Source: Spirochaetaceae bacterium (GTDB lineage: Bacteria; Spirochaetota; Spirochaetia; SZUA-6; Fen-1364). From it: 6,408 nucleotides of DNA. The stretch spans positions 1-6,408 of the forward strand of contig PMZS01000315.1 in NCBI GenBank assembly GCA_003170115.1. The letters are read 5' to 3'. Numbering within the stretch: position 1 is the first letter of the stretch; every line of letters starts with the position of its first letter. Shown in pieces: positions 1 to 5,294 of this stretch. Below the pieces are notes generated by a model that did no database searches, was not told the origin of the DNA, and was given only the letters and a program-made list of their open reading frames with translations. The translations under genes were made by a program, and so were the position numbers.

Positions 1-23
1 GGGTCCGTCGACCAGATACTGGA
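1..23. repeat. 23-bp direct repeat, copy 1
   Basis: The first 23 bases of the window are identical to 4270-4292, beginning GGGTCCGTCGACCAG. At 4270 the repeat forms codons 3-10 of a tiny ORF overlapping the ATPase stop. Here the plus-strand frame continues for only about 20 codons. The match ends at 23, just where the PIN-like frame ends, so this looks like a recombination junction. What lies to the left is outside the window. Confidence 0.8.
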
Positions 24-458
24 CGAAAGCGCCGAGTCGTCGATCAGGTTCACACGGATACCCAGGGAATGAGCACAAAGGGCCAGTTGCTTATCGTGAG
101 TGAGAATGCGAATATCCGAGCCTGACTCAACCTCACCCCAGAGAATAGCGCTGGCCAGGTGGATTGCATCCAGGGTTCCGATCACAGTCGGAAAAGGACC
201 GGCAGCGCGCCGTTTGACGGCCGTGCATTCTATAGCCTCGACGAAGCTGGAAAGAAGCGGCTTTTCCCACCCAGGGGCAAGCTCGATCGCGCCCGCGGTC
301 ACGTCCACGGTCGCGTCCCCGGCACGTCGCTCGCCTTCCTTGTTCCTAACCGCGACCGCGCCGCCTGACAGCGCCGCGGCGGCACTCAAGAACCGCGACG
401 GAAACTCCCTCGCCAGGTTCCACCAGTTTTCGACGATCCTCTCGCTCCGCCTGCGCAC
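1..458 (-). pseudogene. C-terminal half of a PIN-domain (VapC-like) toxin, N-terminal half missing, cut by the window edge
   Basis: The minus-strand frame is open from the window edge. Its last third reads as the second half of a PIN ribonuclease: a stretch ending RRAAGPFPT, then GTLDAIHLASA (about 147-180), then a strand with RILTHDKQLA, and LGIRV near the end. In PIN proteins these carry the third and fourth acidic metal-binding residues. The first half, with the initial LDTS-type aspartate and the central glutamate, is not present. The sequence before it (helical, with VENWWNLAREFPSRF) does not look like a PIN fold and I do not recognise it. A GTG at 456-458 preceded by GAGGGA could start translation, giving an atypical fusion. 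The last codons coincide with the 23-bp repeat at 1-23, so the natural 3' end may also be lost. It lies downstream of hicB on the same strand. Probably a relic; less likely a real fusion protein. Confidence 0.6.
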
Positions 459-723
459 GATTTCCCTCGACGGCAGCCTGTCCCTTTTATATCCCAGTCC
501 AAGGCAAATGGGCCTCACGCAGGCCCAGTGCCCGGGAAGAAACCATTGGATGCTTCTCAATCCGCAGTTGGACCAGTACTGGTGCGGGTACTGCAATAGA
601 AAGGGAGGCCTCCAGGAATTGCCTCTGCTCGTAGAGAACCAGAGAGGGTAGGGATACTTCTTCCCAAACGGCGTTGTGCTTCGGCTACGGACTACGGGTC
701 TCTCACCCCTCGTCCTCTCCCGG
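459..723. other. Gap between hicB and the PIN relic; no gene recognised
   Basis: No recognisable gene. On the minus strand a frame is open from about 690 to 493 and contains VWEEVSLPSLVLYEQRQF and later SSRALGLREAHLPWTGI before a stop. It looks protein-like and could be another gene remnant, but it has no motif I can assign and no start with a ribosome binding site. The plus-strand frame over 100-651 is probably the complement of these minus-strand frames. Confidence 0.4.
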
Positions 724-1149
724 TCAAGCTTTGCCGAGCACCGAGTCAAGCGACAAGTCCGGGAAGAGAGTGATGACCTTCTTGATCGTGCGCAGCGAAG
801 GGTTTGCGCGTTTCTCCAGGCGCTGGTAGCTGTAGATGCTCCGAAGGCCGAGCCGTCGCGCTGCCTCTTTCTGCGTCAAGCGGCTCCTGAGCCGCGATTG
901 CCTGAGCTGGACGGCGAACGCTACCCCGGGATCAACCTCCACCGCGACCACGTTGTGACTCGTGCGCGTTCGAGAAGGCGGCGGGAACACTACCTTGGAG
1001 GACTCCGGCTCCTCGAGGTAGAGGTTCAAGGCTTCCCGCATGTTTTTCTCGAGCTCCGCTCGTGTGAGTCCCTGGGTCACACACCCTTCAAGCTCGATGC
1101 ATTCAGCCCATGGCGGCTTCCCGCCGTGTACTCGGAAATGATATGTCAC
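724..1149 (-). CDS. hicB: HicB antitoxin with C-terminal XRE-type helix-turn-helix (first HicAB pair)
   Basis: Antitoxin of a type II HicAB pair. It should bind and block the HicA ribonuclease and repress its own operon. The 141-residue protein starts at a GTG (1147-1149) with GAGGT about 8 nt upstream. Residues about 1-58 are the small HicB fold (YHFRVHGGKPPWAECIELEGC, then an amphipathic helix AELEKNMREALNLYLEE). Residues about 78-137 are a helix-turn-helix of XRE type (LRSRLTQKEAARRLGL, SIYSYQRLEKRANPSLRTIKKV). The linker is proline- and basic-rich. The gene lies 19 nt after the hicA stop, so the two are co-transcribed. Its DNA target is probably the CTACCAA/TTGGTAG palindrome upstream of hicA. 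It differs from the second HicB of this window, which ends in a ribbon-helix-helix. Confidence 0.9.
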   Translation of the reverse strand: MTYHFRVHGGKPPWAECIELEGCVTQGLTRAELEKNMREALNLYLEEPESSKVVFPPPSRTRTSHNVVAVEVDPGVAFAVQLRQSRLRSRLTQKEAARRLGLRSIYSYQRLEKRANPSLRTIKKVITLFPDLSLDSVLGKA

Positions 1150-1168
1150 AGTTCAGTACCTCTTCGGC

Positions 1169-1348
1169 TCATGATTGCTCGAGCCGCTTCAACAGCTTTC
1201 GTTCGAGGCCTCGGCCCAGCTCCTTGTGCATCGGGATGGTCTCCCGCAGGCCGTCTTTGCCCACCTTTACGTGGGAGCCCCTCCTCTGGAGGACAATCCA
1301 TCCTGCCTTCTTGTAGAGCCGCAGCACTGCTTCTCCGCTGAGAGGCAT
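1169..1348 (-). CDS. hicA: HicA mRNA interferase toxin (first pair, 59 residues)
   Basis: Toxin of the first HicAB pair: a small double-stranded-RNA-binding-fold ribonuclease that cleaves mRNA independently of the ribosome when free of HicB. The 59-residue product starts MPLSGEAVLRLYKKAGWIV and carries the family signature GSHVKV with the catalytic histidine at residue 26, then IPMHKELGRGLERKLLKRLE. Length and layout are normal for HicA, so it appears intact. The start is fixed by an excellent Shine-Dalgarno (GGAGGTGAT, 1354-1362) five bases before the ATG. The gene falls just under common minimum-ORF lengths, and a longer same-strand frame over 1146-1358 masks it. It is followed 19 nt later by hicB. 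The toxin-first order with the DNA-binding antitoxin second is typical of hicAB. Confidence 0.92.
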   Translation of the reverse strand: MPLSGEAVLRLYKKAGWIVLQRRGSHVKVGKDGLRETIPMHKELGRGLERKLLKRLEQS

Positions 1349-1353
1349 TCCAG

Positions 1354-1362
1354 ATCACCTCC
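1354..1362 (-). promoter_or_regulatory. Strong ribosome binding site of hicA (first pair)
   Basis: On the minus strand this reads GGAGGTGAT, nearly the full anti-16S complement, and is followed by five bases and the ATG at 1348. It decides the hicA start and shows that this host uses Shine-Dalgarno initiation. Confidence 0.85.
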
Positions 1363-1364
1363 CT

Positions 1365-1402
1365 ACTCTACCAAATAAACTTGGTAGCATTCAAGTCGCC
1401 AA
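1365..1402 (-). promoter_or_regulatory. Promoter and palindromic operator of the first hicAB operon
   Basis: A perfect inverted repeat with 7-bp arms, CTACCAA and TTGGTAG around a 6-bp AT-rich centre, lies at 1368-1387. It overlaps two possible minus-strand promoters. One has TTGGCG (1397-1402), 17 bp, then TTTATT (1374-1379). The other has TTGAAT (1389-1394), 18 bp, then TAGAGT (1365-1370). The first leaves the Shine-Dalgarno inside the mRNA and is preferred. A palindrome across the -10 of a hicAB operon is the expected site for repression by the HicB helix-turn-helix. Confidence 0.7.
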
Positions 1403-1614
1403 CCCGACAGAGCATGAATCGTTGGTTATTTTGCCACGCTCTATACAGAGAATACGGGTGTCCTGTTCCTGGCGCTTCTTATCCAGGTTCGGAAATCCAG
1501 CTTGCGAGGAGTTAGTTGGAAGCGCCGTGCCTACGAGGTCGCCTTACCCGGGTCTCTTTTCGTGACGTTCCGCTCGGCGACCGACAGATGAAACGAGACT
1601 CCTGATACTGGCTT
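1403..1614. other. Gap between the two hicAB operons
   Basis: No gene, repeat or convincing terminator is visible here. It separates the promoter of the first hicAB operon from the 3' end of the second. Both operons are on the minus strand and appear independently transcribed. Confidence 0.5.
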
Positions 1615-2022
1615 TCACGTGCGTTGTTTCTGAGCTATATACTGCAGCGCCGCGGTGACAAGAAGGCCGGATCTGCTGTCCCCATCCTTCATCGCGAATG
1701 CATCAATCTTCCTCAGCAGATTCTCGGGCACGGTGATGTTGATGCGCTTCGCCCTCTTTGAAAGTACGGACAGATCCACGGGTACAAGGGCCCAGACGGC
1801 CCCTTTTTCATTCCACTCAGGCAGAAGGCTCTCAACGCTGCTTGGAGTCGGGATAGGCTCCTGGTCCATCAGGAGACCTTCGACGTGAGTCAAGACGGCC
1901 TCCTGCGCACTTTCCAAGGCCTCTTCCATGGTTCTGCCTGCCGAGTGGCATCCCGGGAGATCTGGAACCGTCACTCCGAAATCGCTCGATGATTCCTTGT
2001 GAATCAGGACCGGATATTTCAT
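1615..2022 (-). CDS. hicB: HicB antitoxin with C-terminal ribbon-helix-helix (second HicAB pair)
   Basis: Antitoxin partner of the second HicA. The 135-residue protein starts MKYPVLIHKE at 2022, with GGAGG seven bases upstream and TGA-T-ATG coupling to the hicA stop. A longer reading from 2088 would run into hicA and lacks a binding site. Residues 1-50 are the HicB fold: an N-terminal strand, then DFGVTVPDLPGCHSAGRTMEEALESAQEAV, with the family's DLPGC turn. Residues about 89-131 (RINITVPENLLRKIDAFA, then SRSGLLVTAALQYIA) are a ribbon-helix-helix DNA-binding domain, in which INITV would be the strand entering the major groove. The likely operator is the palindrome over the hicA -10 at 2217-2233. 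The protein appears intact. Confidence 0.92.
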   Translation of the reverse strand: MKYPVLIHKESSSDFGVTVPDLPGCHSAGRTMEEALESAQEAVLTHVEGLLMDQEPIPTPSSVESLLPEWNEKGAVWALVPVDLSVLSKRAKRINITVPENLLRKIDAFAMKDGDSRSGLLVTAALQYIAQKQRT

Positions 2023-2023
2023 A

Positions 2024-2215
2024 TCATGACCTCCACGGCAACCCAGCCTGTCTGAAAATGCTCCTGAGCGTTCCTTCGGGCAGATCACTCCTGGGATGCG
2101 GAACAGTAATCTTGCCCGGCTTCGAAGGGTGCTTGAACTGGCAGTGACTGCCTCTCACGTTGTGCACGTACCATCCGTCGGCACGGAGGATTCTGATCAC
2201 CTCCGCGCTTCGCAT
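2024..2215 (-). CDS. hicA: HicA mRNA interferase toxin (second pair)
   Basis: Toxin of the second HicAB pair. From the ATG at 2213-2215 it has 63 residues: MRSAEVIRILRADGWYV, then VRGSHCQFKHP with the catalytic histidine at about residue 24, then GKITVPHPRSDLPEGTLRSIF and a final QAGL. This matches the whole HicA family layout, and the KHP...TVPHP spacing is typical. Two upstream starts exist in frame (ATG at 2227, GTG at 2233), but they fall inside the -10 hexamer TATGAT and the operator, so they would be outside the transcript. The hexamer puts the mRNA 5' end at or next to 2215, making this a probable leaderless gene. No Shine-Dalgarno precedes 2215. The stop is separated from the hicB ATG by one base. 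Confidence 0.92.
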   Translation of the reverse strand: MRSAEVIRILRADGWYVHNVRGSHCQFKHPSKPGKITVPHPRSDLPEGTLRSIFRQAGLPWRS

Positions 2216-2216
2216 T

Positions 2217-2233
2217 GTGTGTATCATACACAC
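2217..2233. promoter_or_regulatory. Palindromic operator of the second hicAB operon
   Basis: GTGTGTAT-C-ATACACAC is a perfect 8-bp-arm palindrome centred on 2225. It covers the minus-strand -10 (2223-2228) and ends one base before the hicA ATG. A second palindrome, ACTCCA/TGGAGT (2232-2249), adjoins it between the -10 and -35. Binding of the ribbon-helix-helix HicB here would block RNA polymerase directly. The site assignment is inferred from position and symmetry. Confidence 0.75.
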
Positions 2234-2252
2234 TCCAATCCAATGGAGTCAA
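2223..2252 (-). promoter_or_regulatory. Promoter of the second hicAB operon, leaderless
   Basis: On the minus strand TTGACT (2247-2252) is followed after 18 bp by TATGAT (2223-2228); each has five of six consensus bases. Seven bases separate the hexamer from the A of the hicA ATG at 2215, so the transcript should start at the start codon. Confidence 0.7.
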
Positions 2253-2261
2253 GTTGGAAGA

Positions 2262-2298
2262 GCGCTTAAGAAGCGCACCTCGCGAATAGATACGCGAG
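2262..2298. terminator. Two tandem hairpins, possible bidirectional transcription barrier
   Basis: GCGCTT/AAGCGC (2262-2276, loop AAG) is followed two bases later by CTCGCG/CGCGAG (2279-2298, 8-base loop). They lie between the hicA promoter and the end of the mcrC relic, which reads toward them. No clear T-tract follows on the minus strand, so terminator function is only a guess; extra regulatory structure upstream of hicA is the alternative. Confidence 0.35.
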
Positions 2299-2371
2299 AA
2301 TTGTCACGTTGCTTTAGCGGGTGATGAATGGGGACGGGTGACCAGGCTGTAGGGATGAATCGATTGGGCTG

Positions 2372-2958
2372 CTCACCCCACCAACAAGTCTCGGAAAGCC
2401 GCGAGGTCGGTCTCCTCGTGCTCGGGGCTGCGATAGCCGAAAGGCACGGAAGCGAGGATGAGCCGGACCCGACGACGCCCACTCGTGACGGTCGCGACGG
2501 TGTCGAGCCGACGCGGCTCACTTCCTACGGAAGGGTAGAGCAGAAGGGTGTCCACCTGCGCTACGTCGGCCAGAGATGCATAGGCCAAGGCCTGGTGCAA
2601 GTCGGCACGATGCTCATGGCGGATCTCCTCAGACACGCCCGACCATCCACGGTGCGCGAGCAGCTGGAGGTGCGGTTTGTACTTGGCGTCGATCCACACC
2701 ACGCGCTCAGCACCGCGCAACTCCACGTCGAGTGCCAGGGATCCCATCGACTGAACCGGGCCGACCCAGCGCAGGCCGCGACGCGCACCCGCGAACGGAC
2801 CGGCGGTCATGCCAAGCCGGCCTCCAAACCTCCCCGCGAATGCGGCAATCCACGCTTCCCGGCGGAGACCAGGCAACTCGCGACAACTCCTCCGCCAGGA
2901 GAGAGAGAGTCCACCTCGCGTTGGCCAGGAGACCCGGGTCGCTCTCGGGTTCCGAGTA
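2372..2958 (-). pseudogene. McrC/DUF2357-like nuclease gene relic A (keeps the nuclease core)
   Basis: Remains of a restriction-system nuclease subunit. The best frame (2373-2876) holds GSLALDVEL, VVWIDAKYKPHLQLL, then HRADLHQALAYASLADV and VDTLLLYPS. This is a PD-(D/E)xK active site (acidic D-x-E, then D-A-K) followed by the RADLHQ helix that McrC- and DUF2357-type proteins carry, ending FRDLLVG and a stop at 2373. Upstream, the N-terminal-side segment YSEPESDPGLLANARWTLSLLAEELSRVA sits in another frame, and everything before YSEP is absent and replaced by unrelated DNA from 2959. The frame switch falls where a repeat-like sequence (2802-2872) lies. An ATG at 2998-3000 can start the upstream frame but has no binding site. 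In an intact McrBC locus this protein cuts methylated DNA together with the McrB GTPase. Here it is unlikely to work. Confidence 0.65.
2372..2958. repeat. Long direct repeat, left copy (587 bp)
   Basis: Matches 4410-4698 in the same orientation. 2389-2525 is identical to 4427-4563 over 137 bp. The rest shows scattered substitutions, one 1-base gap near 2530, and a 297-bp segment (about 2576-2872) that is missing from the right copy. The two copies flank the AAA_14-type ATPase. Confidence 0.92.
2802..2872. repeat. Possible REP-like palindromic element inside the mcrC relic
   Basis: This stretch contains CCGGC/GCCGG and CCGC/GCGG stems and a GGTCATGCC...GCGAATGCGGCAATCCACGC pattern. Its minus-strand translation reads WIAAFAG...GMT. 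That recalls the dispersed palindromes of many bacteria that translate as WIPAFAGMT. It lies exactly where the relic changes frame, so an insertion is plausible. Without other genomic copies to compare, this is a suggestion only. Confidence 0.35.
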
Positions 2959-2984
2959 TCGCTGTTGGTAGCTTTGTCTTATGT

Positions 2985-3023
2985 AATTTCGGATTGACAT
3001 TCCGATATTTCATGCCTCATAAT
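2985..3023 (+). promoter_or_regulatory. Promoter with inverted repeat for the AAA_14 ATPase, leaderless
   Basis: TTGACA (2994-2999) is a perfect -35, followed after 18 bp by CATAAT (3018-3023), five of six. Only five bases separate the -10 from the ATG at 3029, so transcription should begin at or beside the start codon; no Shine-Dalgarno is present. The -35 sits in the centre of an inverted repeat, AATTTCGGA (2985-2993) and TCCGATATT (3001-3009), eight of nine pairs. That would suit a repressor. Confidence 0.7.
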
Positions 3024-3028
3024 GGGCC

Positions 3029-4267
3029 ATGCCATATCGCCACCGGGTCCTGGAACAGCGGATGAAGAGGTACCTGGCGCTTTTTCCCGCAGTCGCAGTG
3101 ACAGGGCCCCGACAATCGGGCAAGTCCACGCTTCTGCGCACTGCGCTGTCAGGCCTTCCTTATGTCAGCTTCGATGACCCCGAGGAGGTGCGCGCCGCCG
3201 CGCAGGACCCGCGAGGCTACCTTTCGCGATTCCGTGGGAGCGTGATCCTGGACGAAGCCCAGCGGGCACCCGAGCTGTTCTCCTACCTCAAGCTCGCCAT
3301 TGACGCAGACCGGGGACGGAGGGGCCGCTTCATCCTTTCAGGGTCAAACCAGTTCTCCCTCTCCAGACGCCTCTCCGAGAGCCTCGCGGGGCGAATCGGG
3401 CTTCTGGAGCTCCATCCCTTCGAACGAAGCGAAATGCCGAAGGCTGCGAGACCGAGCCAGATGCTCCTCGGCTCGTACCCGGAGTTGACGATGCGCGCTC
3501 ACGACGGTGCTCGGGAGTGGTACTCCTCCTACCTCGGTACCTACCTGGAGCGTGACGTGAGACTCGCCAACGAGGTGGGAAAACCTTCCGACTTCCAGAC
3601 CCTCCTGAGGCTCCTCGCGGCACGCACGAGCCAGGAATACAACGCGAGCTCGCTTGCGCGGGACGTGGGGGTGGACTCCAAGACGATCGAATCATGGGTT
3701 TCGATCCTCGAGGCGAGCTACCTGGTCTTCCGCCTCCGCCCCTGGCACGCGAACATCGGCAAGCGCCTCATCAAGCGTCCGAAGCTTTATTTCTGGGACA
3801 CGGGCCTGGTGTGTCACCTCACGGGTATCCGCGACGATGAAGCCTTGCAGGCCGGCCCGCTCGGCGGCCCCGTGTTCGAGAACCTCGTCCTGGCAGAGAT
3901 TCTCAAGGCAGCGGCGCACCGCGGCCTTGAAGTGCAGATCAACTACTTCCGTGAGTCGAACGGATTGGAGTCTGATCTCCTGCTGCACCATCCGGAAGAC
4001 GGCCGCCGGTGGGTCGCAGATGTCAAGCCCAGCCACACCCCGAAGGCAGCCTGGATGGACAGACTCGGGCGCGTGGCAGCGCTCGCGCTGGAGTCGGGCA
4101 GCCGGGCCGCCTGCCGCCGGGTGGTCATCTACCAGGGTGAGACAAAGCGTGACTGGCCGAGCCCGGGGTGCGACTTCCTGAACCTCGAGGACGCGATTGG
4201 AGCGTGGCAAGTGGAAACAAGGCCAACGCGCCACACGAAAGCCCGAGCCACGGCGAGGAGGAGATGA
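3029..4267 (+). CDS. AAA_14-type ATPase with C-terminal DUF4143 domain
   Basis: A 412-residue P-loop ATPase of the widespread AAA_14 plus DUF4143 architecture. Walker A is GPRQSGKST (26-34), Walker B SVILDEAQ (71-78), a sensor-like strand FILSGSNQF (101-109), and SLAGR follows (118-122). Residues about 165-230 include a winged-helix-like part (SSLARDVGVDSKTIESWVSILEASYLV). The DUF4143 end carries NYFRESNGLESDLLL and WVADVKPS (305-335), the remnant of a PD-(D/E)xK-like fold common in this family. The length is usual and the frame is intact. The first 20 residues before the P-loop match the family, supporting the 3029 start despite the lack of a Shine-Dalgarno. The role of these proteins is poorly defined; many sit in mobile or defence regions. 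It lies between direct repeats of an mcrC relic. The basic tail (ARATARRR) overlaps the next tiny ORF. Confidence 0.92.
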   Translation: MPYRHRVLEQRMKRYLALFPAVAVTGPRQSGKSTLLRTALSGLPYVSFDDPEEVRAAAQDPRGYLSRFRGSVILDEAQRAPELFSYLKLAIDADRGRRGRFILSGSNQFSLSRRLSESLAGRIGLLELHPFERSEMPKAARPSQMLLGSYPELTMRAHDGAREWYSSYLGTYLERDVRLANEVGKPSDFQTLLRLLAARTSQEYNASSLARDVGVDSKTIESWVSILEASYLVFRLRPWHANIGKRLIKRPKLYFWDTGLVCHLTGIRDDEALQAGPLGGPVFENLVLAEILKAAAHRGLEVQINYFRESNGLESDLLLHHPEDGRRWVADVKPSHTPKAAWMDRLGRVAALALESGSRAACRRVVIYQGETKRDWPSPGCDFLNLEDAIGAWQVETRPTRHTKARATARRR

Positions 4268-4320
4268 GCGGGTCCGTCGACCAGATACTGGAACGATTGG
4301 GCCGCTTATTGGAGAAGTAG
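4264..4320 (+). CDS. 18-residue ORF overlapping the ATPase stop, possibly a truncated gene
   Basis: ATGA at 4264-4267 joins the ATPase stop to a new start preceded by the purine-rich GAGGAGGAG, a good setting for translational coupling. The product, MSGSVDQILERLGRLLEK, could form an amphipathic helix and then stops. Bases 4270-4292 recur at 1-23. The easiest reading is the first codons of a second operon gene whose remainder was lost at the junction with the mcrC relic; a real micropeptide is the alternative. I do not recognise the protein. Confidence 0.4.
   Translation: MSGSVDQILERLGRLLEK
4270..4292. repeat. 23-bp direct repeat, copy 2
   Basis: Identical to 1-23. It is codons 3-10 of the tiny ORF after the ATPase, so a second copy of that gene start probably reaches the left window edge. 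Confidence 0.8.
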
Positions 4321-4409
4321 CCACTTTTCTTTCGTGCCCTTGCGCCAATGATGAAAGGGTTCCCGGCTGCCGACGTTCAGTCCACACTGGACCCGGGACC
4401 GGCGTTCAA

Positions 4410-4698
4410 CTCACCCCACCAGCAGCTCTCGGAAAGCCGCGAGGTCGGTCTCCTCGTGCTCGGGGCTGCGATAGCCGAAAGGCACGGAAGCGAGGATGAG
4501 CCGGACCCGACGACGCCCACTCGTGACGGTCGCGACGGTGTCGAGCCGACGCGGCTCACTTCCCATCGAAGGTAGAGCAGAAGGGTGTCCACCTGCGCTA
4601 CGTCGGCCAGAGGCAACTCGCGACAACTCCTCCATCAGGCGGGAGAGGGTCCACCTCGCATCGGCCAGGAGACCCGGGTCGCTCTCGGGTTCCGAGTA
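4410..4698. repeat. Long direct repeat, right copy (289 bp)
   Basis: Same orientation as 2372-2958, with a 297-bp internal deletion joined at 4611-4612. A two-base AG microhomology is seen there: the flanks in the other copy are CCAGAG at 2570-2575 and AGGCAACTCG at 2871-2880. Confidence 0.92.
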
Positions 4699-5011
4699 GC
4701 GGCATGGGAATCGGGTCCACGCGCCGCGCAGCGCTGGATGACGGGGCCCGCGAGGATCCAGGGCGGCACGTCCCGCGCGGAGCCCGGGACCAGGGGGGGA
4801 ACCGCCCAGGGCAGGCTCTACGGTGAAGCCGATCGAGTTAAAGACGGCGCCCAGGGCCGGCCAGCGGAACCGGGGCTGGCGCCGATGGCGTGAGCACGGA
4901 CCTCCAACGGATCACCGTGGTCGGTGGTCTTCAGCAGGGGCCGCGCCGTCGGATCGGGCCGCCCCGGGGAGCCCGCGGGATCGCCGCCTGAGCGTTCGAC
5001 CGCGTTCTCAC
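4410..5011 (-). pseudogene. mcrC: McrC/DUF2357-like gene relic B (N-terminal part kept, nuclease core deleted)
   Basis: Follows the mcrB relic through a GTGA overlap (GTG at 5009-5011), the usual tight mcrB-mcrC coupling. The reading then changes frame. One frame gives LLKTTDHGDPLEVRAHAI and GASPGSA (about 4865-4935). From about 4865 down, another gives ALGAVFNSIGFTVEPALGG, DPRGPRHPALRGAWTRF, then YSEPESDPGLLADARWTL and LMEELSRVA. After this comes a 297-bp deletion relative to relic A that removes the DAKYK and RADLHQ nuclease motifs. The C-terminal end SEPRRLDTVATVTSGRRRVR to FRELLVG is kept to the stop at 4411. A 1-base gap near 4570 brings this last part into the frame of the N-terminal segment, so a short open reading remains, but without a catalytic centre. 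The family call rests mainly on relic A and the mcrB neighbour. Confidence 0.6.
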
Positions 5012-5270
5012 AGTTGCAGGAGCCTCGACTCGATGCGGTCCGCGAGTCCCGCAATCGGCTCGCTGGCAGCACCGCACATCTTCTGCTTCAGGGAGTGGCG
5101 CAGCAGGGGAAGCAGCTCGAACTTCATACGATGCGCGACTCGCCGCGTGCGATCTCGATGAAGGCGAAGCGGCGTCTGATGGCGATGTCCATACGGGCGA
5201 TTGTGCGGTCAGCGGTGTTCGATGGCGGCCCAGATAGGTGGAATGCCGGAACCCGTTCTGTGCCTCCGAT
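5008..5270 (-). pseudogene. mcrB: McrB AAA+ GTPase relic, C-terminal part
   Basis: McrB is the GTP-driven AAA+ motor of the McrBC modification-dependent restriction system. The minus strand reads VPAFHLSGPPSNTADR, then IARMDIAIRRRFAFIEI (about 5150-5265). This is the McrB signature, with the NTADR sensor and the RRRF arginine-finger region. The frame then stops at TGA near 5124. It resumes one frame over from 5127 as MKFELLPLLRHSLKQK, then ASEPIAGLADRIESRLLQL with a stop at 5008-5010, which is the C-terminal end of the domain. The roughly 50-70 residues that normally lie between FIEI and FELLPLL are missing, as are Walker A and the N-terminal DNA-binding part. The stop overlaps the GTG of the mcrC relic. 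Clearly non-functional; the family call is strong because the motif order is kept. Confidence 0.75.
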
Positions 5271-5294
5271 TGAAGTGAGGGAATAGCCATGATT

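Noticed and set aside
100..651. Long plus-strand open frame (183 codons)
   Set aside because: It is the complement of the PIN-like minus-strand frame, shows no motif and has no ribosome binding site.
676..1341. Plus-strand open frame of 221 codons
   Set aside because: It lies opposite the hicA-hicB operon, which has clear family motifs; its composition is arginine- and proline-rich as expected of a complement.
1146..1358. Minus-strand 70-codon frame
   Set aside because: It is a shifted reading of the 59-residue HicA, which has the catalytic motif and a matching ribosome binding site.
2328..3065. Plus-strand open frame of 245 codons
   Set aside because: It runs opposite the mcrC relic and through the ATPase promoter, with no recognisable motif.
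4336..4350. GCCCTTGCGCC shared with about 6270
   Set aside because: An 11-bp match is too short to stand out from chance in GC-rich DNA and has no shared context.
4380..4392. Small GTCCA/TGGAC hairpin after the ATPase as terminator
   Set aside because: Five base pairs with no following T-tract; no reason to prefer it over chance.
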